64,000 nucleotides of DNA from Palsa-504 sp963744575 (GCA_963744575.1 CAVUUF010000003.1:124001-188000), one strand, 5' to 3'; positions 25,183-33,931 are shown, counted from the first letter of the stretch. Made by a program: numbers and translations. Notes: generated from the letters alone by a model not told the origin.

Positions 25183-25499
25183 CCACGCCGGAGCCGGCCA
25201 CGGCCGCGGAACTGCAGCAGGAGATCGAACGGACCAGGGAGCGACTCGGCGAGACCGTGGAGGAACTGGCCGCGAAAGCCGACGTGAAGGCCCGGGCCCA
25301 GGCCAAGGCCGCCGAGACGAAGGCCAGGGCCCAGGCCAAGGCCGCCGAGACGAAGGCCAGGGCCCAGGCCAAGGCCGCCGAGGTGTCCGGGTGGATCAGG
25401 CAGACCCAGGAAGGGCAGCCACGCTGGCCGCTCGCGGTGACCGCCGCGGGCGTCCTGATCATGGGTGCCGCCGTGATCTGGAGATGGCAGCAGGCATGA
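25179..25499 (+). CDS. DUF3618-family protein with Ala/Lys repeats
   Basis: 106 residues. The start (AELQQEIERTRERLGETVEE) is the DUF3618 signature, a short helix thought to be involved in membrane-associated stress functions. The central part is three copies of KARAQAKAAE(T/V) and the C-terminus is a hydrophobic helix (LAVTAAGVLIMGAAVIWRW), one transmembrane segment. The ATG overlaps the stop of the Holin-X gene and the TGA overlaps the YihY ATG. Co-expression with both is therefore expected. Function is unknown. Confidence 0.85.
   Translation: MTTPEPATAAELQQEIERTRERLGETVEELAAKADVKARAQAKAAETKARAQAKAAETKARAQAKAAEVSGWIRQTQEGQPRWPLAVTAAGVLIMGAAVIWRWQQA
25288..25386 (+). repeat. Three tandem 33-bp repeats in DUF3618 gene
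   Basis: Units at 25288-25320, 25321-25353 and 25354-25386 encode KARAQAKAAE followed by T, T or V. The last two copies are almost identical in DNA, so copy number may vary between strains. Confidence 0.8.
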
Positions 25500-26497
25500 C
25501 GAACCCGCAGAGCCGGCCCCAGGAGACGATTCCGCCGCAGCGGAAGGTGTCCGGCGGCCCGCAGACCCCCCTTGAGTTGGGCGAGACCGGCTGGAAGAAC
25601 ACGCTGAAACGGACCGGGAAGAAGTTCGTCCGCGACCGGTGTTCCATGACCGCGGGCAGCCTGGCCTATCACTGGTTCCTGGCGCTGTTCCCGGCCCTCA
25701 TCGCCTTGCTGGGCCTGGCCAAGCTGATCCACCTCAACTCCAGCATGGTGCAGCACCTGGTCACCGGCCTGGAGAAGGCGCTGCCTTCCGACGCCGCGAA
25801 AGTCTTCAGCCAGGCCGTCCAGTCGGCCATCCACACCTCGGCGGCCAGTGCGGGCACCGCGCTGATCATCGGCGTGGTCATCGCGGTGTGGAGCGCGTCG
25901 GGCGGCATGGCCGCGCTGCAGACCGGGCTGGACATCGCCTACGAGGTCCCGGTCGACCGCAAGTTCGCGGCCAAGCGGCTGTACGCGATCCCGCTCATGC
26001 TGGCCACGCTCGTGCTCGGCGGCATCGCCGCGGCGCTGATCGTGTTCGGCGCGTCGATCGGAACCGGGATCGAGGGCCACATCGGGATCACCGGGACCGC
26101 ATTCACCGTCGCCTGGACCGTGGTGCGCTGGGTGCTGGCCATCGTCCTGATCACGCTGCTGTTCTCGGTCTACTATTACGTCGGGCCCAACCGCGAGGCG
26201 CCCCGCTGGCAGTGGGTCAGCGTCGGCGGCCTGCTCGGCACGGCCATCTTCCTGCTCGCCTCGGTCGGGTTCTCGTTCTACGTGGCCAAGTTCGGTTCCT
26301 ACAGCAAGACCTACGGCGTGTTCGCCGGGGTGGTCATCCTGATCTTCTGGCTCTACCTGACCGGGCTGGCGATCCTGCTTGGGGCCGAGCTGAACGCCGA
26401 ATCAGAGCGGCAGGCCGCCGCTCAGGCCGGCCACCCGGGCGCGCAGGCCGGCGCGGAGCAGGTGGAGGGGGAAACCGCGGACTCGCGGCGGCGCTAG
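25496..26497 (+). CDS. YihY/virulence factor BrkB-family membrane protein
   Basis: 333 residues with several membrane spans: AYHWFLALFPALIALLGLA, ALIIGVVIAVWSASGGMAAL, LMLATLVLGGIAAALIVFG, WVLAIVLITLLFSVYYYVGP and FAGVVILIFWLYLTGLAILL. The RDRCSMTAGSLAYHWFLALFP motif after a cytoplasmic N-terminus and the GAELNAESER end are typical of the BrkB/YihY family, whose activity is not settled. It is the third gene of the Holin-X operon, overlapping DUF3618 by ATGA, and is followed by the promoter of the TPP enzyme. Confidence 0.9.
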   Translation: MTNPQSRPQETIPPQRKVSGGPQTPLELGETGWKNTLKRTGKKFVRDRCSMTAGSLAYHWFLALFPALIALLGLAKLIHLNSSMVQHLVTGLEKALPSDAAKVFSQAVQSAIHTSAASAGTALIIGVVIAVWSASGGMAALQTGLDIAYEVPVDRKFAAKRLYAIPLMLATLVLGGIAAALIVFGASIGTGIEGHIGITGTAFTVAWTVVRWVLAIVLITLLFSVYYYVGPNREAPRWQWVSVGGLLGTAIFLLASVGFSFYVAKFGSYSKTYGVFAGVVILIFWLYLTGLAILLGAELNAESERQAAAQAGHPGAQAGAEQVEGETADSRRR

Positions 26498-26511
26498 GAA
26501 CCGATCGCCCG

Positions 26512-26535
26512 GTTTGTCGGGCCGGCCGGGGGTAG
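26512..26535 (+). promoter_or_regulatory. SigB/SigF-type promoter upstream of TPP-dependent enzyme
   Basis: GTTT (26512-26515), 14-nt spacer, GGGTAG (26530-26535), 60 bp before ATG 26596. Exact sequence boxes with a 14-nt spacer. Confidence 0.65.
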
Positions 26536-26595
26536 TGCCAGACGGAGCCGACAGCCCTGGATGCGCAGGGTGATATGCCGTACGAAAGGACAGAT

Positions 26596-28389
26596 ATGGC
26601 ACCGAACGTTGCCGATTACCTGCTCGAGCGGTTGCGCGCGTGGGACGTCAAGCATGTCTTCGCCTACGCCGGTGACGGGATCAACGGCATCCTGGCCGCC
26701 TGGGGCCGCGCGGAGAACCAGCCTCAGTTCGTTCAGGCCCGGCACGAGGAGATGGCCGCGTTCGAGGCCGTCGGGTACGCGAAGTTCACCGGCCGCCTCG
26801 GCGTCTGCATGGCCACCTCGGGACCGGGTGCGATTCACCTGCTCAACGGCCTGTATGACGCCAAGCTCGACCACGTGCCGGTGGTGGCGATCGTGGGCCA
26901 GACCAACCGCAGCGCCATGGGCGGCTCCTATCAGCAGGAAGTCGACCTGCTGTCCCTGTTCAAGGATGTCGCCAGCGAGTACGTGCAGATGGTCACGGTC
27001 CCCGAGCAGCTGCCGAACGTCCTGGACCGGGCCGTCCGCACCGCCTTGGCCGAGCGCGCGCCCACCGCCCTCATCATTCCCGCCGACGTCCAGGAACTGG
27101 ATTATTCCCCGCCGAGCCACGCGTTCAAGATGGTCCCCTCGTCCCTTGGAGTCGACTGGCCGGTGCCCGCTCCCGACGACGAAGCCATCGGGCGGGCCGC
27201 CGAGGTCCTCAACGCCGGCAGTAAGGTGGCCATCCTGGTCGGGCAGGGCGCCCGCGGCGCCCGGCGCGAGGTCGAGGAGATCGCCGAGCTGCTCGGCGCC
27301 GGAGTGGCCAAGGCCCTGCTCGGCAAGGACGTGCTCTCCGACGAGCTGCCGTACGTCACCGGCTCGATCGGGCTGCTCGGCACCCGGCCGAGCTACGAGA
27401 TGATGATGCACTGCGACACGCTGCTCACGGTGGGGTCGAGCTTCCCGTACACGCAGTTCATGCCCGATTTCGGTCAGGCCCGCGGTGTCCAGATCGACAT
27501 CGACGGCAAGTTCATCGGCATGCGCTACCCCTACGAGGTCAACCTCGTAGGCGATGCCGCGGCCAGCCTGCGCGCCCTGATCCCGCACGTCAAGCGCAAG
27601 GACGATCGCTCCTGGCGGGAGGCCATCGAGGCCGGGGTGGGCGGCTGGTGGCGGTCGATGGACGCCGAGGCTGAGGTCGAAGCCGATCCGGTCAACCCGA
27701 TGCTGATCTTCCGCGAGCTGTCCGGCCGTCTCCCCATGGACGCCATCGTCACCGCCGACTCCGGCTCCTCGGCGAACTGGTACGCCCGGCAGCTAAAGTT
27801 CCGCGGCGACATGCGCGGCTCGCTGTCCGGCAATCTGGCCACCATGGGCCCTGGTGTGCCGTACGGTATCGGCGCGAAATTCGGCCACCCGGACCGGCCG
27901 GTCATCGTGTTCGCCGGGGACGGGGCCATGCAGATGAACGGCCTGGCCGAGCTGATCACGGTCAAGCACTACTGGGAGCAGTGGGCCGACCCGAGGCTGA
28001 TCGTCGCGGTCCTGCACAACAACGATCTCAACCAGGTCACCTGGGAGATGCGGGCGATGGAGGGCGCCCCGAAGTTCGAGGAGTCCCAGCGGCTCCCCGA
28101 CGTCTCCTACCAGGGCTTCGCCCGCAGCCTGGGCCTGAACAGCATCGCCATCGACCAGCCCGACCAGGTCGGCCCGGCCTGGGATCAGGCCCTGGCCGCC
28201 GACCGGCCCACGCTGCTCGACGTGCGGACCGACCCCAGCATCCCGCCGATCCCGCCGCACGCCACCTTCGAGCAGGCCAAGGACGCCGCCAGGGCGCTGC
28301 TGAAGGGCGACCCGGACCGGTGGGCCGTGCTCAAGGAAGGCCTGCTCACCAAGGCCAGGGAAATCCTGCCCGGCAGCCAGGGCAGCTGA
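26596..28389 (+). CDS. Thiamine-diphosphate-dependent pyruvate oxidase / acetolactate-synthase-like enzyme
   Basis: 597 residues from ATG 26596 (GAAAGGA upstream), chosen over ATG 26575. The three TPP-enzyme domains are present: HVFAYAGDGINGILAAWGRA and ATSGPGAIHLLNGLYDA in the N-terminal domain with the RHEEMAAFEA glutamate; a central FAD-like Rossmann domain (GSIGLLGTRPSYEMM); and the TPP motif FAGDGAMQMNGLAELITVKH and VLHNNDLNQVTWEMR in the last. It resembles bacterial pyruvate:quinone oxidases more than AHAS. It would convert pyruvate to acetate or related products. The exact SigB-type promoter suggests stress-time pyruvate overflow. Substrate not certain. Confidence 0.8.
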   Translation: MAPNVADYLLERLRAWDVKHVFAYAGDGINGILAAWGRAENQPQFVQARHEEMAAFEAVGYAKFTGRLGVCMATSGPGAIHLLNGLYDAKLDHVPVVAIVGQTNRSAMGGSYQQEVDLLSLFKDVASEYVQMVTVPEQLPNVLDRAVRTALAERAPTALIIPADVQELDYSPPSHAFKMVPSSLGVDWPVPAPDDEAIGRAAEVLNAGSKVAILVGQGARGARREVEEIAELLGAGVAKALLGKDVLSDELPYVTGSIGLLGTRPSYEMMMHCDTLLTVGSSFPYTQFMPDFGQARGVQIDIDGKFIGMRYPYEVNLVGDAAASLRALIPHVKRKDDRSWREAIEAGVGGWWRSMDAEAEVEADPVNPMLIFRELSGRLPMDAIVTADSGSSANWYARQLKFRGDMRGSLSGNLATMGPGVPYGIGAKFGHPDRPVIVFAGDGAMQMNGLAELITVKHYWEQWADPRLIVAVLHNNDLNQVTWEMRAMEGAPKFEESQRLPDVSYQGFARSLGLNSIAIDQPDQVGPAWDQALAADRPTLLDVRTDPSIPPIPPHATFEQAKDAARALLKGDPDRWAVLKEGLLTKAREILPGSQGS

Positions 28390-28427
28390 GCACGCCGCCC
28401 GTCCAGGGCAGCCGAGCCGGACCGCGC

Positions 28428-29108
28428 TCAGCCGCCCAGCGATTGCAGCAGGTGACCGAACCCGCCGGGCGCGCGCGCCTGCCGTCGGGCCGACGTCTCC
28501 ACCGCGATGTCGCCGGCCTGCAGGACCGCGCAGCCAGCCTCGGTCGCGGCGGCGAGCAGGGCATGGTCCTCGCCCGTGCGCAGCGGCTTGAACCCGCCGA
28601 GGGCGCGGTATGCCGACGCCCGGATGCCCAGATTCGCGCCGTGTACGTGCGGATGCGGCCCGGGACTGAACGCGTACCGGGCCGCGAAGACGCCCGGCAC
28701 GTGCGGCGGATGCCCGGCCCAGTCGGTGACGGTCACGGTCCCCAGGACCACGTCCCAGCCCGCGTTGGCGTACCCGAGCTGGCGCCGCAGCCAGCCGGAT
28801 GGCACGGCGCTGTCCGCGTCGGTGGTGGCCAGCCACGTCGCGGCCGGGTCGACACCCGCCACCAGCCGCAGCAGCTCGGTCAGGCCTGCCGCCCGGGCGG
28901 CGCCGACGTTGCGGGCGCCGATGGTGATCACCCGGGCCCCGCAGGCCCGCGCGGTGGCGGCTGTCTGATCGGCGCAGGCGTCGGCGACCACCAAGACGTG
29001 CACGGGAACGCTGACCGCGCCGGCGGCTTGCCGCAGCGCCGCCAGGCAGGCCGGCAGCAGCATCTCCTCGTTGTGCGCGGGCACCACCACGCCTACCGCC
29101 TCGATCAC
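28428..29108 (-). CDS. GT2-family glycosyltransferase, last gene of four-gene cassette
   Basis: 226 residues from a GTG at 29108. GT2 signature VGVVVPAHNEEMLLPACL, then VHVLVVADACADQT and the D-x-D-like TWLATTDADSAVPSGWL. Near the C-terminus PHVHGANLGIRASAYRAL and FKPLRTGEDHALL are typical of the acceptor region. Only the catalytic domain is present and no membrane span is visible, so it may act on a soluble or membrane-surface acceptor. It lies 13 bp downstream of the methyltransferase in the cassette. The predicted donor is a UDP- or GDP-sugar; acceptor unknown. Confidence 0.85.
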   Translation of the reverse strand: MIEAVGVVVPAHNEEMLLPACLAALRQAAGAVSVPVHVLVVADACADQTAATARACGARVITIGARNVGAARAAGLTELLRLVAGVDPAATWLATTDADSAVPSGWLRRQLGYANAGWDVVLGTVTVTDWAGHPPHVPGVFAARYAFSPGPHPHVHGANLGIRASAYRALGGFKPLRTGEDHALLAAATEAGCAVLQAGDIAVETSARRQARAPGGFGHLLQSLGG

Positions 29109-29121
29109 GCCGGGGCGTCGC

Positions 29122-29739
29122 TTACACCAGGCCCGTCGCCTGGGCCACAGAAACCGGGGCCACGTCGGTGCGGAGGTACACCTCGGCCAGGAAGTCGGGC
29201 TCCGCGTGGCGGACCAGGCGGCCCAGCCCGGGCCGGGCCGCGAGCACGCGGTGGACGTCGTCGCCGGACCGCGGGTAGTCGGCCACGGGATGCCGCCAGT
29301 GCACGGCAAGCAGGGTGCCCTCCGGCTCCAGGGCGGTCACCGCCTGCTCGAGCGCCCGGTCCAGGTCGCGGTCGCCCAGGTAGTACAGGATCTCGGAGAA
29401 CACGATGAGGTCGAACCGGCCGGGCGGCCACTGCCAGCAAACGTCGCGCTGCTCCACCCGGACGTGGGGCAGGTCCGCGGTGCGCCGGGCCGCGGCGCCG
29501 ACGGCGGCCGCGGCGACGTCGCAGGCCAGCAGCGCATCGCAGCGCCCGGCCAGCAGGCGGCTGAGCACGCCGACGGAGCATCCGGGCTCGAAGGCGCGGC
29601 GGTACCTGGCGGCGGGAAGCTGAGCAAGGCTGATCGCGTACTTGCGCTGCTCGTACCAGCGCTCCTCGAACCCCCACGGATCGTCCGCGGCGGCGTACAT
29701 GGCGTCGAAGTAAGACACCGGCAGGGTGACCTCAGCCAT
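29122..29739 (-). CDS. NodS-like class I SAM-dependent methyltransferase
   Basis: 205 residues. SYFDAMYAAADDPWGFEERW opens the protein as in the NodS nodulation methyltransferase family, then FEPGCSVGVLSRLLAGRC forms the SAM motif, ACDVAAAAVG the second strand, and FDLIVFSEILYYLG motif IV. NodS methylates the amino group of chitooligosaccharide in Nod-factor synthesis; the substrate here is unknown. The ATG shares one base with the stop of the PIG-L gene (TGATG), so translation is coupled. The cassette position between deacetylase and glycosyltransferase matches a chemistry of de-N-acetylation, N-methylation and glycosylation. Confidence 0.85.
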   Translation of the reverse strand: MAEVTLPVSYFDAMYAAADDPWGFEERWYEQRKYAISLAQLPAARYRRAFEPGCSVGVLSRLLAGRCDALLACDVAAAAVGAAARRTADLPHVRVEQRDVCWQWPPGRFDLIVFSEILYYLGDRDLDRALEQAVTALEPEGTLLAVHWRHPVADYPRSGDDVHRVLAARPGLGRLVRHAEPDFLAEVYLRTDVAPVSVAQATGLV

Positions 29740-30482
29740 CAACGAAGCAGCACCTCCTGGCTTCGGGTGAAGTGCGCCACGATGCCCGGCGCGAGCACCG
29801 GGCCCGCGGCGCCCTCGCGATCGGTGAGCTGGCTGGCGAACGTGCCGATCGCCGATCTCTTCCTCGCCGCGACCCCGGGCGGCAGCGGGACCTGGCAGGC
29901 CCGCTGCCAGCGGACGCGCCGGTCGCCGGGCCTGGCCCAGTGCCACATCCAGATCGGATAGCTCAGCACCTGCTGACCGTCCCGCCGCGCGGCCCGGCGC
30001 GCCGCGCGGCCCGCGGCCTCGTGGTCGGCGTGCGCGTCCTGCTCCCAGGGCGCCAGGCACACGCCGAACCCGGCGCACAGCTCGCCCAGCCCGGCCAGCT
30101 CGTCCTCGCAGGCGGCCAGGCCGGTGTCCGGTAGGCGCAGCCGTACCACCTCGATGTCCCGGACCCTCAGCACCTGCAGCGCCGCCGCCGACTCCGCGGC
30201 CCGGGTCCGCGCCACGGCCGCCGGATCGGCGCCGGGGTGCGACGCCTCGCCGTCGGTGACCGCGATCAGGCGCAGCCGCGCGCCCGCGGCGGCCAGCAGG
30301 GCCATCGTCCCGCCGGCGCCCAGGATCTCGTCGTCGGGATGGGCGGCCACGAGCACGGCGCTCGGCCAGCCCGCCGGGTCGGCGACAGGAAGGCGCTTGA
30401 GCTCCAGCCACGAATCCCACGACGCCTCCGGCGTGCCGGGACGGTCGATCCGGTTCACCGCAACCGGGCCCGGGCGGGTCAC
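29739..30482 (-). CDS. PIG-L family (LmbE-like) deacetylase
   Basis: 247 residues. Zinc motif VAAHPDDEILGAGGTMALL (H-P-D-D) and the partner histidines in APWEQDAHADHEAAGR are visible, so the catalytic machinery looks complete. PIG-L proteins remove acetyl groups from GlcNAc or mycothiol-type substrates. GTG 30482 overlaps the stop of the upstream dehydrogenase gene (GTGA), and its own stop shares a base with the next ATG. It is the second gene of the cassette. A role in releasing an amino group for the NodS-like enzyme is inferred, not shown. Confidence 0.88.
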   Translation of the reverse strand: MTRPGPVAVNRIDRPGTPEASWDSWLELKRLPVADPAGWPSAVLVAAHPDDEILGAGGTMALLAAAGARLRLIAVTDGEASHPGADPAAVARTRAAESAAALQVLRVRDIEVVRLRLPDTGLAACEDELAGLGELCAGFGVCLAPWEQDAHADHEAAGRAARRAARRDGQQVLSYPIWMWHWARPGDRRVRWQRACQVPLPPGVAARKRSAIGTFASQLTDREGAAGPVLAPGIVAHFTRSQEVLLR

Positions 30483-31488
30483 CACCTGGCGCCGCGGTCG
30501 GCCACCAGCACACCGAGTTCGGCCAGGTCGCGCTCGGCATGATGCTGCCGCAGGTATACCGTGAGGTCCGCGACCCGGCGGGAGTGCGCCTCGTCGTGAC
30601 CCAGCGGGCCGGCCCGAGGGCGCGGCCGACCCGGCGCATGACCTCGGTGGCCACCGCTTCCACCAGCGTCCGCACCCGCAGCGCCCGCAGGCGGCCGCCA
30701 CCGCGGCGGTCGCCCGGATCGGCGTCGATCTCCGCGGCGGCCGCGTCCAGCGCCGCCCGCGCGGTGCTCAGGGCGATGTCCACGGCGCCAAGATGCGCCA
30801 GGGCGTGCGGGCCCACGTCCCGTTCGGCCGCGGCGGCCAGCAGGGTCCGGCCCACCGCGCGCGCCCCGCCGTACCAGCACGCGGCCACCCCGGCGCCGCC
30901 GTGCGCGAAGCCGGGCCGATCCGTGTAGCGGCCCGGGCCGCCGACCGGTTCGGCCGGGATGTCGGCGAATTCGACGTCGAGCGTGTCGCTGGCGGCCATG
31001 CCGGTGGCCGGCCAGCTTCCCGGAACCGGGGCCAGGCCGCGCGTGCCGACCGTGAACATCCGGTATCCATCCGGCGCCGTCGCGGTCACCAGCGCATCGG
31101 TGAGCGAGCGCGCCCCGGAGCAGTACTGCTTGGTCCCGTCGAGGCGCCAGCCGCCATCGGTCCTGCTCGCCATCAGCCCGGCACCCGGCGGCTGCGCAGC
31201 CCAGACCCCCCACCGGCGCCCGGCCGCCGGCGGCCCGGCGCCGAGCTCGGCCAGGATGGCGAGGGCGTCGGCGTGCCCCTCGGCCAGCCGCGCCAGGGAA
31301 AGATCCTCCTCGGCCAGGTCCGCGAGGACCGCCCAGCGCTCGCGGGTCCGGCCGCCGCCGGGCAGCGGCAGGTCAAGGCGCCCCGACTCCACCGCGTCCG
31401 CGAACACCGCGGCGATCGCGGCGCCCGGCCAGGACCCCGCGCGATCACCGCGGCCCGCCGCGGTCAGCGGGTGAACGGAATTGATCAT
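30479..31488 (-). CDS. Acyl-CoA dehydrogenase-like protein, first gene of cassette, with 1-bp frameshift
   Basis: About 336 codons with one base missing. From ATG 31488 the frame gives MINSVHPLTAAGRGDRAGSW, then the dehydrogenase-like parts LDGTKQYCSGARSLTDAL and DTLDVEFADIPAEPVGG, and reaches EVMRRVGRALGP; the expected continuation GHDEAHSRRVADLTVYLRQ and HHAERDLAELGVLVADRG lies in another frame. Restoring one G in GGGCCGGCCC near 30606-30615 joins them. Several family residues are changed, so it may not be a true dehydrogenase. It starts the cassette; its TGA at 30481-30479 overlaps the PIG-L GTG. The frameshift may be an assembly error at a G run. Confidence 0.7.
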
Positions 31489-31681
31489 CTCCCCCCCTTC
31501 GCGGCCCGGTTCTCTGCCCGCCGCCGGCCCGGCCAAACCCCGGTGCCGCGGTAGACCGTGACCAGGGCGGCGCACCCCGGGCCGTTCGGATCAAATTTCA
31601 TTCCGAACGGGCGAGGGTGCTTGCCCCTGAACCCGTGCCAGCCCCGGCCGCGGGCGGCCTGCCGGGGCGCAGGTGGTCGGC

Positions 31682-31939
31682 TCAGTGGTCTCTGAGGGCC
31701 TTGACCAGCTCGGCCTTCGTCATCTTCGAGCGGCCCTTGATGCCGATCTCCTTGGCCCGCCGGACCAGGTCGGCCTTGGACCAGTCGTCGTAGGAGCCGC
31801 TCTTGCCGCCCCTGCGGCCGACCTTGCCAGCCGAGCTGCCAGCCGTCGCGTTGGCGATCCGGGCCGCCTTTTCCTTGCTCTCGCCCTTGTCGCGGAGCTT
31901 CTGGTAGGTCTTCTCGTCTTTTATCTGTGCCCTGGGCAT
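31682..31939 (-). CDS. DUF7218/Rho N-terminal-like small basic protein
   Basis: 85 residues from ATG 31939. The opening MPRAQIKDEKTYQKLRDKGE and the C-terminal SKADLVRRAKEIGIKGRSKM with TKAELVKALRDH resemble the Rho-N-like SAP-type helix pair common in small actinobacterial proteins of the DUF7218 type. GGAGG is 5 nt upstream of the ATG. Basic residues suggest nucleic-acid binding. It lies in an 800-bp stretch between the cassette and the aldehyde dehydrogenase gene. A weak GTTT-N15-GGCAAG lies upstream; it was not counted as a SigB site. Confidence 0.8.
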   Translation of the reverse strand: MPRAQIKDEKTYQKLRDKGESKEKAARIANATAGSSAGKVGRRGGKSGSYDDWSKADLVRRAKEIGIKGRSKMTKAELVKALRDH

Positions 31940-32278
31940 GAGTCCCTCCTTTTGCTTCCCCCCTCTTGCCGGTGGCGACCAGCGCAAACCAGTCAGCCGC
32001 GCCGTGCGAGCGGGAACGCGAACCACAGCAAGCCGAACGCGCAGGCGACGAAGACGGTGATCAGGATCGCGGGCACGCCGCTGGCGGGAAAGGAGGCGTT
32101 CATGTCATCGGCGCGGTACGGCAGCGCAGGCCGGGGGTGACGATGGCAAACGCGAACCGCACGGCCCGTGTAGCGCGTTATGCGTCCATGGCCGGCGCCT
32201 TCAGGTGTGGACTTGCCTGATCCGGGCAGGGCCTCGTCGAGCCCGCGGCGACGCCACCGCGGCGGAAGGGAGGAGACC
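31940..32278. other. Intergenic region between DUF7218 and aldehyde dehydrogenase
   Basis: About 340 bp between divergent starts. It contains a short minus-strand frame (31993-32103), GGAGGA as the RBS of the aldehyde dehydrogenase, and no clear sigma promoter. Nothing else is supported. Confidence 0.4.
31993..32103 (-). CDS. Possible small single-TM protein, unrecognised
   Basis: A 36-residue frame from ATG 32103: MNASFPASGVPAILITVFVA followed by CAFGLLWFAFPLARRG. It has one hydrophobic helix with basic residues at the C-terminus and high GC at third codon positions. No clear RBS is seen. Kept at low confidence. Confidence 0.3.
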   Translation of the reverse strand: MNASFPASGVPAILITVFVACAFGLLWFAFPLARRG

Positions 32279-33667
32279 ATGACGATCGCTACCATCAACC
32301 CCGCCACCGGGGAGACGGTGAAGACCTACGACGAGATAAGCGAGCCGGACGTCGAGCGCTGCCTGGCCGCCGCGGCCAGAGCGCACGAAAGCTACCGTCT
32401 GACCAGCTTCGCCGAGCGCGCCGGGTGGATGCGGGAAGCAGCGGCGATCCTGGACGCCGAGCAGGACCAGGTCGCGGCCATGATGACCACCGAGATGGGC
32501 AAGACACTGGCCGCCGCGAAGCAGGAGGTGGCCAAGTGTGCCACCGCCTGCCGGTACTACGCCGAGCACGCCGCCGGGTTCCTGGCCGACGAGCCCGCCG
32601 ATGCGGCAGCCGTCGGGGCTTCGGACGCCTCCGTCCGCTATCAGCCGCTCGGCCCGGTCCTGGCCATCATGCCGTGGAACTTTCCGCTCTGGCAGGCGAT
32701 GCGCTTCGCCGCCCCGGCGCTCATGGCCGGCAACGTCGGGCTGCTCAAGCACGCCTCGAACGTGCCGCAGACCGCGCTGTTCATGCAGGACCTGTTCGCC
32801 CGGGCCGGGTTCCCCGAGGGCACCTTCCAGACCCTGCTCGTCGGCTCCGCCCGGGTCGAGGCGATCCTGCGCGACCCCCGGGTGATGGCCGCGACCCTGA
32901 CCGGGTCCGGCCCCGCCGGGTCGTCGGTGGCGGCCATCGCCGGGAGCGAGATCAAGAAGGTGGTGCTGGAACTGGGCGGCAGCGACCCGTTCGTCGTCAT
33001 GCCGTCCGCCGACCTGGCGAAAGCCGCCGAGGTCGCCGCCTTCGCCCGCTGCCTGAACAACGGCCAGTCCTGCATCGCGGCCAAGCGCTTCATCGCGCAC
33101 GACGCGATCTACGACGAGTTCGAGCGGCTGTTCACCGAACAGATGGCGGCCAAGACCGTCGGTGACCCGATGGCCGGCAGCACCGACGTCGGTCCGCTGG
33201 CCTCCGAGCAGCAGCGCGAGGACGTCGAGCACCTCGTGGCCGATGCCGCGGCCAAGGGCGCCAAGGTGCTGTGCGGCGGCGCCGCGCCCGAGCGGCCCGG
33301 CTTCTACTACCCGCCGACCGTGCTGACCGGGATCACCGCGGAGATGCGCGTGCACCGTGAGGAGGTGTTCGGCCCGGTGGCCACCCTCTACCGGGTCCCG
33401 GACATCGGCGCGGCGATCGACCTCGCCAACGGTACCGAGTTCGGCCTCGGCGCCAACGCGTGGACCGGCGACGAAGCCGAACGGAGCCGGTTCATCCGCG
33501 ACCTCGCCGCCGGCATGGTGTTCATCAACGGCAACGTGACCTCCTACCCCGAGCTGCCGTTCGGCGGTGTCAAGGCCTCCGGGCACGGCCGGGAGCTTTC
33601 CGCCCACGGCATCCGCGAGTTCTGCAACGTCAAGTCGGTCTGGATCGGCGGCCCGGGCGGCGGCTGA
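32279..33667 (+). CDS. NAD(P)-dependent succinate-semialdehyde dehydrogenase-like aldehyde dehydrogenase
   Basis: 462 residues of the ALDH superfamily. AIMPWNFPLWQAMRF, GNVGLLKHASNVPQTALF, the general base in VVLELGGSDPFVV and catalytic Cys in NNGQSCIAAKRF are all present, as is EEVFGPVATLYR. This set resembles GabD-type succinate-semialdehyde dehydrogenases. ATG 32279 follows GGAGGAGACC. The shorter length compared with many GabDs is due to a reduced N-terminus. The gene is alone; its substrate in this organism is not clear. It ends about 190 bp before a G/C-rich hairpin. Confidence 0.9.
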   Translation: MTIATINPATGETVKTYDEISEPDVERCLAAAARAHESYRLTSFAERAGWMREAAAILDAEQDQVAAMMTTEMGKTLAAAKQEVAKCATACRYYAEHAAGFLADEPADAAAVGASDASVRYQPLGPVLAIMPWNFPLWQAMRFAAPALMAGNVGLLKHASNVPQTALFMQDLFARAGFPEGTFQTLLVGSARVEAILRDPRVMAATLTGSGPAGSSVAAIAGSEIKKVVLELGGSDPFVVMPSADLAKAAEVAAFARCLNNGQSCIAAKRFIAHDAIYDEFERLFTEQMAAKTVGDPMAGSTDVGPLASEQQREDVEHLVADAAAKGAKVLCGGAAPERPGFYYPPTVLTGITAEMRVHREEVFGPVATLYRVPDIGAAIDLANGTEFGLGANAWTGDEAERSRFIRDLAAGMVFINGNVTSYPELPFGGVKASGHGRELSAHGIREFCNVKSVWIGGPGGG

Positions 33668-33859
33668 GGCAGGCAGGGCAGGCCCGCCCGAGCTAGCGCG
33701 GACCCGGGGCCGGGGGAGAGGAGCCGGGCGCCCGGGCCCGCGCACTTCAGTCCCACCTGTCCACGCCGGGAGCGGTCAAACGTCTTTGCCGGTCCCGGCC
33801 GCCCGGCTAGAGCTCCGGGCGAGCCGGGTCGCCCGCCGGAACGGCCCCGGACAACCGAG

Positions 33860-33885
33860 GGCCCGGGAAGCGCGCCTCCCGGGCC
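33860..33885 (+). terminator. Hairpin between aldehyde dehydrogenase and convergent GT4 gene
   Basis: GGCCCGGGA (33860-33868), loop AGCGCGCC, TCCCGGGCC (33877-33885): nine perfect base pairs. It lies between convergent genes; bidirectional termination is plausible. Confidence 0.6.
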
Positions 33886-33931
33886 TCAGCTAGGACTCCT
33901 GCGGGGGGGATACAGGGTCCCAATACTAGTT

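Noticed and set aside
31965..31989. GTTT-N15-GGCAAG upstream of DUF7218
   Set aside because: Only four of six -10 bases agree, and the important T of GGGTA is missing.
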